Assembly: GCA_009699565.1 (NCBI GenBank)
Contig: WLNX01000097.1
Span: 1 to 6,861 of the forward strand
Direction of reading: 5' to 3'
DNA from: Actinomycetota bacterium
Lineage (GTDB): Bacteria > Actinomycetota > Thermoleophilia > Solirubrobacterales > Solirubrobacteraceae
Length of the DNA: 6,861 nt
This document shows positions 1 through 5,054 of this stretch, piece by piece. Under the pieces are notes generated by a model. The model was not told where the DNA came from. It was given only the letters and a program-made list of their open reading frames with translations, and ran no database searches. How positions within the stretch are numbered: position 1 is the stretch's first letter; each line of letters opens with the position of its first letter. The position numbers and the translations under genes were made by a program.

Positions 1-85
1 AGGTGCTCTTGACCTTGTGCTGCGCGTACATCCCGAACCCGAGTGGAACCAGCAGACAGACGATGTAGAGGCCGAAGCCGCTCAC
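1..85 (-). CDS. N-terminus of probable YugP-like membrane zinc metallopeptidase (partial)
   Basis: A minus-strand reading frame begins with GTG at 85-83 and stays open to the window edge, giving 28 residues (MSGFGLYIVCLLVPLGFG, then MYAQHKVKST). The first ~18 residues are strongly hydrophobic and look like a transmembrane segment. The following Y-A-Q-x-K-V-K-S-T stretch resembles the N-terminal region of the YugP / neutral zinc metallopeptidase family (Zn_peptidase_2), where a membrane helix is followed by an 'AQ.+VKS' motif before the peptidase domain. The catalytic HExxH would lie outside the window, so the family call rests on a short N-terminal match and is tentative. The GTG overlaps the TGA of the upstream marR-type gene in a GTGA sequence, which supports this start and suggests translational coupling and co-transcription. 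No strong Shine-Dalgarno sequence is visible. It could instead be another small membrane protein. Confidence 0.55.
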   Translation of the reverse strand, partial: MSGFGLYIVCLLVPLGFGMYAQHKVKST

Positions 86-591
86 GAGCCGTCCGCCGAG
101 CAGCAGGAGGCGTCATCGATCTGGGACTCGGGAAGAATCTGCTGCCAGACGTCGCCCAGTGCATCGAGCTCGCCGGGCGAGAGTCGGCTCAGAAAGACCC
201 GCCGTACCCCGGCGAGGTGCGTGTCGCGCGCCGCAGCCAGACGGTCGCGCCCGGCGCCGGTCAACATCGCGAACGAGCCGCGGGCATCACTGGGACAGGA
301 ACAGCGCTCCAACAGGCGGTCGCGCTCGAGACGATCGACCAGCCGCGTCAGCCCGCTGCGGCTGAGGACAACCGATTCGGCCAGCTCGGACATCCGCATC
401 CGCGCGCCGTCGGCCTCGTTGAGCTTGAGCAGGACCTCGTAGGAGCTGAGCGAGATTCCGTGTTCACTAAGCAGCTCGCCGTCGAGCGCCTTGGTAACCG
501 CTGCGTGGGCGCGAAGCATGCCCCGCCAAGCAAGCAGCTCGCGGCTGTCGAGCCGGGATGCATCGAGCGCTGATGTAGGTGAAGTGGCCAT
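82..591 (-). CDS. MarR-family transcriptional regulator
   Basis: A 169-residue protein of typical MarR length. An N-terminal dimerisation helix region (about 17-45) is followed by a winged helix-turn-helix (about 48-120): the SSYEVLLKL helix, the SELAESVVLSRSGLTRLVDRL recognition region split around residues 68-88, and a wing with C-S-C-P-S-D-A-R-G (97-105) leading to LTGAGRDRL. A C-terminal dimerisation helix follows (about 137-155). The frame opens further upstream to 726, but I chose ATG 591. The longer form would run through the palindromic intergenic region and into the divergent dioxygenase, and residues after 591 match the family. It is divergent from the dioxygenase and overlaps the next gene by GTGA. 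MarR proteins usually repress themselves and a divergent neighbour until a phenolic, quinone or oxidant ligand releases them, so a role as sensor for the dioxygenase is inferred. There are four cysteines: C97 and C99 in the wing, and C163-C164 near the C-terminus. No good Shine-Dalgarno is seen. Confidence 0.9.
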   Translation of the reverse strand: MATSPTSALDASRLDSRELLAWRGMLRAHAAVTKALDGELLSEHGISLSSYEVLLKLNEADGARMRMSELAESVVLSRSGLTRLVDRLERDRLLERCSCPSDARGSFAMLTGAGRDRLAAARDTHLAGVRRVFLSRLSPGELDALGDVWQQILPESQIDDASCCSADGS

Positions 592-606
592 GGTCAACGA
601 TGCCTG

Positions 607-612
607 AAAGTA
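607..612 (-). promoter_or_regulatory. Candidate -10 element for the marR-type gene
   Basis: On the minus strand this reads TACTTT, matching the TANNNT pattern of actinobacterial -10 boxes. Transcription would begin near 600, leaving a leader of about 8 nt before ATG 591. That fits the lack of a Shine-Dalgarno sequence. No recognisable -35 is present at the expected distance. The hexamer overlaps the leftmost GTAC palindrome (608-615), where a bound repressor would block it. Weak evidence from pattern matching only. Confidence 0.25.
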
Positions 613-665
613 CTTCGACAACGGTAGCAGCGGGGTACCCCGAAACAGGCCGCTTCGGGGTACCC
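608..665. promoter_or_regulatory. Probable operator region between divergent marR and dioxygenase genes
   Basis: The 101-bp divergent intergenic region contains three palindromes centred on GTAC: AAGTACTT at 608-615, CGGGGTACCCCG at 631-642 (perfect 12 bp) and GGGTACCC at 658-665. Their GTAC cores start at 610, 635 and 660, so they are spaced by exactly 25 bp. Each carries the extended half GTAC[CT][CT]CGA: the first two on the plus strand (610-618, 635-643), the third on the minus strand (663-655). MarR dimers bind palindromes in such shared promoter regions, so these are likely regulator sites. That is inferred from position and symmetry, not from a known motif. Confidence 0.55.
633..665. 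repeat. Perfect 12-bp inverted repeat with 9-nt spacer
   Basis: The arm GGGTACCCCGAA (633-644) is exactly complementary to TTCGGGGTACCC (654-665), separated by ACAGGCCGC. In DNA it places two GTAC palindromes in opposite orientation. If transcribed it would form a stable 12-bp stem. It ends 27 nt before the dioxygenase start. Its position between divergent genes favours a protein-binding role, but an RNA hairpin cannot be excluded. Confidence 0.7.
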
Positions 666-680
666 GCGGCGACGCCGCGG
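664..680. repeat. 7-bp inverted repeat just upstream of the dioxygenase start
   Basis: CCGCGGC (664-670) and GCCGCGG (674-680) are perfect inverted arms around a GAC loop. The right arm ends 12 nt before the ATG and abuts the weak Shine-Dalgarno-like GGTAGG (679-684). It could therefore affect initiation if it lies in the transcript. It may also be a chance product of high GC content. Confidence 0.4.
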
Positions 681-686
681 TAGGCT
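681..686 (+). promoter_or_regulatory. Candidate -10 element for a leaderless dioxygenase transcript
   Basis: TAGGCT fits the TANNNT pattern and sits 6 nt before ATG 693, the usual geometry of leaderless actinobacterial promoters. No TTGAC-like -35 is present. The -35 window (about 658-663) is occupied by the third GTAC palindrome, which would suit repression by a bound MarR protein. The alternative reading is that 679-684 (GGTAGG) acts as a weak ribosome binding site in a longer leader, in which case the promoter lies further upstream. Confidence 0.3.
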
Positions 687-692
687 CGTGAA

Positions 693-1613
693 ATGGCGCT
701 GGAGGGCATCCACCACATAACGGCAATCACCGGCGACGCCGATACCGTCGTTGACTTCTACGGCCGCGTACTCGGACTTCGGCTGGTCAAGCAGACAGTC
801 AACTTCGACGATCCGACCGCCTACCACCTCTACTTCGGAGCCGAGGACGGTGCCACCGGCTCGGTCCTCACCTTCTTCGAGTACCCGGGCGCCGCTCCCG
901 GGCTGCCTGGGGAAGGAATGATCCACTCGATCACTTGGCGGGTCGCCTCCGACGAGGCTCTCGACTTCTGGCAGGCGCGGCTGCGCGACGCAGAGATGTC
1001 GGTGCTGCGCGGCGAAGGCCGGCTGGAGTTCCGCGACCCCGAGGGCCTCGCCTGCGAGCTGGTTGTCGACGAGAGCGGCGAAGCGCCGCTGACCGCATCG
1101 TTCGCCGAGGTCCCGCTCGAATTTGCGCTGCAGGGCTTCGCCGGGGTGCGCGCTTACGCGCGGGAGCCGCAGCTGAGCGAACCGCTGCTGACGGCGCTCG
1201 GCTTCACTGAGAGCGGCGACGACGGCCGCTGGCTGCTCAAGGGAGAACGGCGCAGCGCGACGCTGCGCTACGACGACCCACCACTCGATTCGCCCCGTCC
1301 GGGAGCGGGCACCGTCCACCACGTCGCCTGGTCGGCCGCCGACGACGCCGAGTTGGGGGCCTGCGCTGAGAAGGCCAACGCCGCAGGCAGTCGCGCAACG
1401 CCGATCATCGACCGCGATTACTTCCATGCCGTCTATTTCCGCGAGCCAAGTGGAGTCTTGTTCGAGGTCGCTTCGCGCGACATCGGGTTCACGGTTGACG
1501 AACCGGAGGACGAGCTAGGCCGCTCGCTGAAGCTGCCGCAGCAGTTTGAGCAGCACCGCGAACAGATCGAACAGAAGCTCGCGCCGCTGACCAACCCGCG
1601 CGCCGACGGCTAG
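693..1613 (+). CDS. VOC-superfamily ring-cleaving (extradiol) dioxygenase, MhqO-type
   Basis: A 306-residue cytosolic protein with two glyoxalase/VOC modules, about 1-130 and 145-275. The N-terminus GIHHITAITGD (5-15) and LGLRLVKQTVNFDDP (27-41) is the hallmark of the MhqO/YkcA-type ring-cleaving dioxygenases. The second module has TVHHVAW (207-213), DRDYFHAVYFREPSG (240-254) and GVLFEVA (254-260). Likely Fe(II) ligands are His8 (or His7), His209/210 and Glu258, the 2-His-1-carboxylate set of this family. Members open aromatic rings of hydroquinone- or catechol-like substrates with O2, and in Bacillus relatives are controlled by the MarR regulator MhqR. The divergent MarR gene here fits the same logic. 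The exact substrate cannot be read from the sequence. ATG 693 is chosen because GIHHIT begins at residue 5. The TAG stop (1611-1613) overlaps the gpmI stop on the other strand. Confidence 0.88.
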   Translation: MALEGIHHITAITGDADTVVDFYGRVLGLRLVKQTVNFDDPTAYHLYFGAEDGATGSVLTFFEYPGAAPGLPGEGMIHSITWRVASDEALDFWQARLRDAEMSVLRGEGRLEFRDPEGLACELVVDESGEAPLTASFAEVPLEFALQGFAGVRAYAREPQLSEPLLTALGFTESGDDGRWLLKGERRSATLRYDDPPLDSPRPGAGTVHHVAWSAADDAELGACAEKANAAGSRATPIIDRDYFHAVYFREPSGVLFEVASRDIGFTVDEPEDELGRSLKLPQQFEQHREQIEQKLAPLTNPRADG

Positions 1614-1626
1614 CCGCTGATCAGCG
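1607..1626. repeat. Overlapping palindromes at the convergent stop codons
   Basis: CGGCTAGCCG (1607-1616) is a perfect 10-bp palindrome whose central CTAG supplies the stop codon of both converging genes. It overlaps a second perfect palindrome, CGCTGATCAGCG (1615-1626), which lies in the last codons of gpmI. Both are visible directly. Whether they act in transcription termination or protein binding is unknown. Confidence 0.6.
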
Positions 1627-3127
1627 AGCTGCCGGTGATTGCCGGCGGCTGCTCGATGCCAAGCAGTTCCAGTGCGGTCGGAGCGACGTCGGCGAGGATT
1701 CCGCCGCCGCGCAGCTCGAGCCCCTCCCGCGTGACGATCAGCGGCACGAGGTTGAGCGAATGGGCGGTATTCGGAGAACCGTCCTGATTGATCATCTGCT
1801 CCGCGTTGCCGTGATCGGCAGTGATGATCAGTTCCCCACCTGACGCGGCAACGGCCTCCACGATCCTGCCAAGGCAGCGGTCAACGGTCTCGATCGCCTC
1901 GACCGCCGCCGTGACCACGCCGGTGTGACCGACCATGTCGGGATTGGCAAAATTGATGATCGCGAACTGCGGAGGAGCCTCGTTCCAAGCGGCGAGGAAG
2001 ACGTCGGCTGCGGCTTCGGCGCTCATCTCGGGGCTTTCGTCGTAGGTCGCAACGTCGCGCCGGGATGGCACAAGCTCGCGCCGCTCTCCCTGCTGCGGAT
2101 GCTCGTCGCCGCCGGCAAAGAAGTAGGTGACATGCGGATACTTCTCGGTCTCGGCTACGTGGAGTTGGCGCCCGCCGGCGGCCGCGATCACCTGCGGCAG
2201 CGTGACGAGGGGCCGCTCCGGCGCAAAGGCGACCGGGTAGGGCCAGCCCTCTTCGTATTCGGTCAGGCAGGTGTACGTCGTGACCGGCGCGGCGCCTGCG
2301 CGTTCAACGTCGTCGAATGCGGGATCGCAGAGCGCGCGCGTCAGCTCGCGCATCCTGTCGGGCCGGAAGTTGAAGGCAATAACGCTGTCGCCGGGCTCAA
2401 TCACGGCGCCGTCGCCGACCACAGTCGCAGCAATGAACTCGTCGGTTTCGCCTCTCTCGTAGGCGGCCCGCGCAGCCGCCGGAGCATCCTCGGCGCGGTG
2501 CTCAGCGCGGCCGGCGGCAAGCAGATCCCAGGCAACCTGGACGCGCTCCCAGCGACGGTCACGGTCCATCGCGAAGAAGCGACCAACGACGCTGGCTACG
2601 CGGGCGTTGCCGGCCGCCGCACACCAGCCGTCGACCTGCTCCAAGTAGCGCTCGGCCCCGTGCGGGTCGCTGTCGCGCCCGTCGCTGAAGGCGTGGATGA
2701 AGACCTGCTCCACTCCGAGGTCTGCTGCCATGCGGATCAGCTCGCGCAGATGCTCGATGCTCGAGTGGACTCCGCCGTCGCTGACGAGACCGATCAGGTG
2801 GAGGCGTTCGCTGGAGCGCATCGCATCGACGAGCACCGGATTCTCGTCAAATTCGCCGTCCGCCACGGCGTCATCGATCCGCGTCAGGTCCTGACGGATG
2901 ACGGCACCTGCGCCCAGGTTCAGGTGACCGACCTCGCTGTTGCCCATCTGCCCTTCCGGCAGGCCGACGGCCCTGCCGCTGGCGGTCAACTCCGTGTGCG
3001 GGTAGCGCTGCCAAAGAGCGTCGAAGACCGGCGTGTTCGCAAGCTCCACTGCGTTCCCCGGCCCCGGCTTGGCCAGCCCCCATCCGTCGAGGATGACGAG
3101 ACAGACAGCGGGGGCCGCGGCGGTCAA
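1610..3127 (-). CDS. gpmI: 2,3-bisphosphoglycerate-independent phosphoglycerate mutase
   Basis: Interconverts 3- and 2-phosphoglycerate in cytosolic glycolysis and gluconeogenesis without a 2,3-BPG cofactor, using two Mn2+ ions and a phosphoserine intermediate. At 505 residues it has the normal family length. The phosphatase-like domain contributes Asp14 (VILDGWG) and the phosphorylated Ser64 (GNSEVGH). The inserted phosphotransferase domain has His121 (SDGGVHS), DGRDSDP (149-155), the Arg-rich GRFFAMDRDRRWERV (182-196) and FNFRPDR (252-258). The C-terminal part has Lys329 (ETEKYPHVTYFF), Asp397 and His401 (NPDMVGH), Asp438-His439 (TADHGN) and His456 (TAHS). The start is TTG at 3127-3125, overlapping the tpiA stop as TTGA. 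No ATG or GTG lies nearby in frame, and VILDGWG falls at the expected distance from the start. No clear ribosome binding site is seen, so coupling to tpiA translation is likely. The 3' end overlaps the convergent dioxygenase. Confidence 0.97.
   Translation of the reverse strand: MTAAAPAVCLVILDGWGLAKPGPGNAVELANTPVFDALWQRYPHTELTASGRAVGLPEGQMGNSEVGHLNLGAGAVIRQDLTRIDDAVADGEFDENPVLVDAMRSSERLHLIGLVSDGGVHSSIEHLRELIRMAADLGVEQVFIHAFSDGRDSDPHGAERYLEQVDGWCAAAGNARVASVVGRFFAMDRDRRWERVQVAWDLLAAGRAEHRAEDAPAAARAAYERGETDEFIAATVVGDGAVIEPGDSVIAFNFRPDRMRELTRALCDPAFDDVERAGAAPVTTYTCLTEYEEGWPYPVAFAPERPLVTLPQVIAAAGGRQLHVAETEKYPHVTYFFAGGDEHPQQGERRELVPSRRDVATYDESPEMSAEAAADVFLAAWNEAPPQFAIINFANPDMVGHTGVVTAAVEAIETVDRCLGRIVEAVAASGGELIITADHGNAEQMINQDGSPNTAHSLNLVPLIVTREGLELRGGGILADVAPTALELLGIEQPPAITGSSLISG
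1627..1650 (+). terminator. Candidate hairpin terminator for the dioxygenase mRNA
   Basis: AGCTGCCGG (1627-1635) and CCGGCGGCT (1642-1650) pair over 9 bp with one G-U, around loop TGATTG, 14 nt past the dioxygenase stop. On the plus-strand RNA all nine positions pair; on the minus-strand RNA one becomes an A-C mismatch, so the hairpin favours the dioxygenase transcript. No U-tract follows, which is common for high-GC actinobacterial terminators but makes the call weak. The hairpin lies inside the gpmI coding region. Confidence 0.35.
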
Positions 3128-3879
3128 CTGACCGCCGCCGCTGCGATCGCTGCGAACGACTCGGGCTCCAGCGAGGCGCCTCCTACCAGCGCGCCGTCAA
3201 CATCCGGCAGTCCGAGCAACTCGGCGGCGTTGTCGGACTTCACCGATCCGCCGTAGAGGATCCGCGTCGACTCGGCAGCTTCGGCGTGGACCGCAGCAAC
3301 GCGCGAGCGGACGAATGCGCAGGCCTCCTGGGCCTGCTCGGCCGTTGCGACTGCGCCGGTGCCGATCGCCCAGATCGGCTCGTAGGCGATCACAAGCTCA
3401 GCCAGCGCTTCAGCGTCAAGAAGCGCGAGGCCCCGGTCGAGCTGAGCGGTCAGAACCGCCTCGGTCTCGTCCTCGTCGCGCTGCTGACCGGTTTCGCCGA
3501 CGCAGAGGATCGCCGCAAGCCCTGCGCTCCTGGCGGCCAGCAGTTTCTCCGCGAGCACGGCGTCGGTCTCGTTGAAGTACTCGCGACGCTCGGAGTGGCC
3601 GAGTACAACGCCGTGCACGTCGATCTCGCTCAGCATCGCGGCGCTGACCTCGCCGGTGAACGCGCCCTCAGGGGCTTGGTGCATGTTCTGCGCGTAAACC
3701 GACACCCTTGACCCGCGCGTCGAGTCGACCATCGCCTGCAGGTCGGTGAACGGGACGCAGATCGCGAGGTCGACGCCGTCGGCGGCGTAGACGAGCGGCA
3801 GCAGGCCCGAGATGAAGCGCTCGGCCTCGGCAACCGTCTTGTGCATCTTCCAGTTTCCGGCGATCAGCGGTGTTCTCAT
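3124..3879 (-). CDS. tpiA: Triose-phosphate isomerase
   Basis: Interconverts dihydroxyacetone phosphate and glyceraldehyde 3-phosphate in the cytosol. The 251 residues match the normal single-domain TIM-barrel length. Active-site residues are intact: Asn9 and Lys11 (AGNWKM), His95 (GHSERR), Glu167 (AYEPIWAIGTG, including the mobile loop 6), Cys126 (ILCVGET), and the phosphate-binding YGGSV (209-213) and LVGGASL (231-237). Start ATG 3879-3877 overlaps the pgk stop in ATGA. A good Shine-Dalgarno, TGGAGG (3892-3887 on the minus strand), sits 7 nt upstream inside pgk and fixes this start. The stop overlaps gpmI by TTGA. The overlaps suggest co-translation within the gap-pgk-tpiA-gpmI operon. Confidence 0.98.
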   Translation of the reverse strand: MRTPLIAGNWKMHKTVAEAERFISGLLPLVYAADGVDLAICVPFTDLQAMVDSTRGSRVSVYAQNMHQAPEGAFTGEVSAAMLSEIDVHGVVLGHSERREYFNETDAVLAEKLLAARSAGLAAILCVGETGQQRDEDETEAVLTAQLDRGLALLDAEALAELVIAYEPIWAIGTGAVATAEQAQEACAFVRSRVAAVHAEAAESTRILYGGSVKSDNAAELLGLPDVDGALVGGASLEPESFAAIAAAAVS

Positions 3880-5048
3880 TTCAAAGCCTCCACGGCAGGT
3901 AGCGTGGCACCCTCGATCAGTTCGAGCGTCGCCCCTCCACCAGTAGACAGGTGGGTTACACGGTCTTCAAGCCCGAATTGAGCGAGCGCTGCAGCGCTGT
4001 CGCCGCCGCCGACGACGCTGGTTCCCGGGCAGGAGGCGACGGCTTCGGCTACCGCACGAGTGCCGGCTGAGAAGGGTTCCATCTCGAAGGCACCCATCGG
4101 CCCGTTCCAGCAGACGCTCCCTGCCGCAGCGATCTGCTCTGCGTAAGCGGCCGAGCTGCGCGGACCGATGTCAAGTCCCATCCAACCCTCGGGAACGTCA
4201 ACCCCGTCTACAACCTTGATCTCGGTTGCAGCGCTGAAGTCGCGGCCGACGACAAGGTCAACCGGCAGCATCAGCCTGGTTGAGCTCGCCTCGGCATCGG
4301 CCAGGACGCGGCGGGCCGGCTCGATGTCGTCCTGCGAGCAGAGCGAGTTGCCGATCTCGTGGCCCTGGGCGGCAAAGAACGGGAACGCCATCGCTCCGCC
4401 GATCAGGACTGCGTCGGCAAGCTCGAGAAAAGTGTCGATCACGCCGATCTTGTCGGTCACCTTTGCGCCGCCAACGATCGCAACCATCGGCCTTGGCGGA
4501 TCGGAGAGGATCCCGTTGATCGTCTCAACCTCGCGCTGGAGCAGCAGCCCGGCGGCGCTGACTTCAATCTGGTCGACGATCCCAACATTTGATGCGTGGG
4601 CCCTGTGGGCAACGCCGAATGCATCATCCACGTAGACGTCGGCTAGCTCGGCGTATGCGGCTGCGAGCTGCGGATCGTTCTTTGTCTCGCCCTCTTCGAA
4701 GCGGACGTTCTCCAACATCAGGATCTCGCCGGGCGCGAGCCCCTCGGCGATTGCCTGAACCTCGTCGCCAACGACCGAGCGGGCCAGCTTCACCCGCCAA
4801 CCGGTCAGCTCGGTGAGGCGATCGGCCGCGGGTTGGAGCGAGCAGCTCGCGTCCACGCCCTTCGGCCGGCCAAGGTGCGATGCAAGGACCAGCGCGCAGT
4901 CGCGCTCAAGCAGATACTTGAGCGTCGGCAGCGCCGCCCTGATCCGGGCATCGTCGGTTATGTGGAGGTTCTCATCGAGCGGGACGTTGAAATCGACCCG
5001 CACGAAGACGGTGCGCCCTACGACGTCGATCTGCTCGAGCGTGCGCAC
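3876..5048 (-). CDS. pgk: Phosphoglycerate kinase
   Basis: Transfers phosphate between 1,3-bisphosphoglycerate and ADP in the cytosol, the first ATP-yielding step of glycolysis. The 390 residues match bacterial PGK. The N-domain (substrate) shows VRVDFNVPLD (17-25 region), DDARIRAALPTL (32-43), SHLGRPKG (57-64), LENVRFEEGE (112-121) and YVDDAFGVAHRAHAS (139-153). The C-domain (nucleotide) shows VGGAKVTDKIGV (192-203) with Lys196 and Lys200, GGAMAFPF (217-224), WNGPMGAFE (314-322), GGGDSAAA (347-354) and LSTGGGATLE (367-376). The start is GTG 5048-5046. It is the only start available between the upstream stop and the conserved region, because the gap TAG (5057-5055) lies in the same frame three codons upstream. 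The Shine-Dalgarno is weak (only a short AGG-like element), so reinitiation after gap is likely. The stop overlaps tpiA by ATGA. Confidence 0.98.
   Translation of the reverse strand: MRTLEQIDVVGRTVFVRVDFNVPLDENLHITDDARIRAALPTLKYLLERDCALVLASHLGRPKGVDASCSLQPAADRLTELTGWRVKLARSVVGDEVQAIAEGLAPGEILMLENVRFEEGETKNDPQLAAAYAELADVYVDDAFGVAHRAHASNVGIVDQIEVSAAGLLLQREVETINGILSDPPRPMVAIVGGAKVTDKIGVIDTFLELADAVLIGGAMAFPFFAAQGHEIGNSLCSQDDIEPARRVLADAEASSTRLMLPVDLVVGRDFSAATEIKVVDGVDVPEGWMGLDIGPRSSAAYAEQIAAAGSVCWNGPMGAFEMEPFSAGTRAVAEAVASCPGTSVVGGGDSAAALAQFGLEDRVTHLSTGGGATLELIEGATLPAVEALK
3887..3892 (-). promoter_or_regulatory. Strong ribosome binding site of tpiA
   Basis: TGGAGG on the minus strand lies within the last codons of pgk, with 7 nt between it and the tpiA ATG. 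It is the clearest Shine-Dalgarno sequence in the operon. It contrasts with the weak or absent sites before pgk and gpmI, so tpiA can initiate independently of readthrough from pgk. Confidence 0.8.
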
Positions 5049-5054
5049 CTGCGC

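Noticed and set aside
17..573. Overlapping plus-strand frames opposite the MarR gene
   Set aside because: They are Arg/Ser-rich or compositionally biased, have no motif, and are shadows of the MarR coding strand.
592..726. N-terminal extension of the MarR protein to a start at 726
   Set aside because: The extra 45 residues are unlike MarR proteins, overlap the divergent dioxygenase start and run through the palindromic operator region. ATG 591 gives the usual family length.
594..1427. Minus-strand open frame (277 codons) opposite the dioxygenase
   Set aside because: It lies antisense to a clear VOC dioxygenase, has low-complexity Arg/Val/Ala-rich translation and no family motifs.
1925..3256. 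Long plus-strand open frame (443 codons) opposite gpmI and the end of tpiA
   Set aside because: It is antisense to two genes with full catalytic motif sets, has no recognisable domain, and is the kind of frame that arises opposite high-GC coding sequence with few stops.
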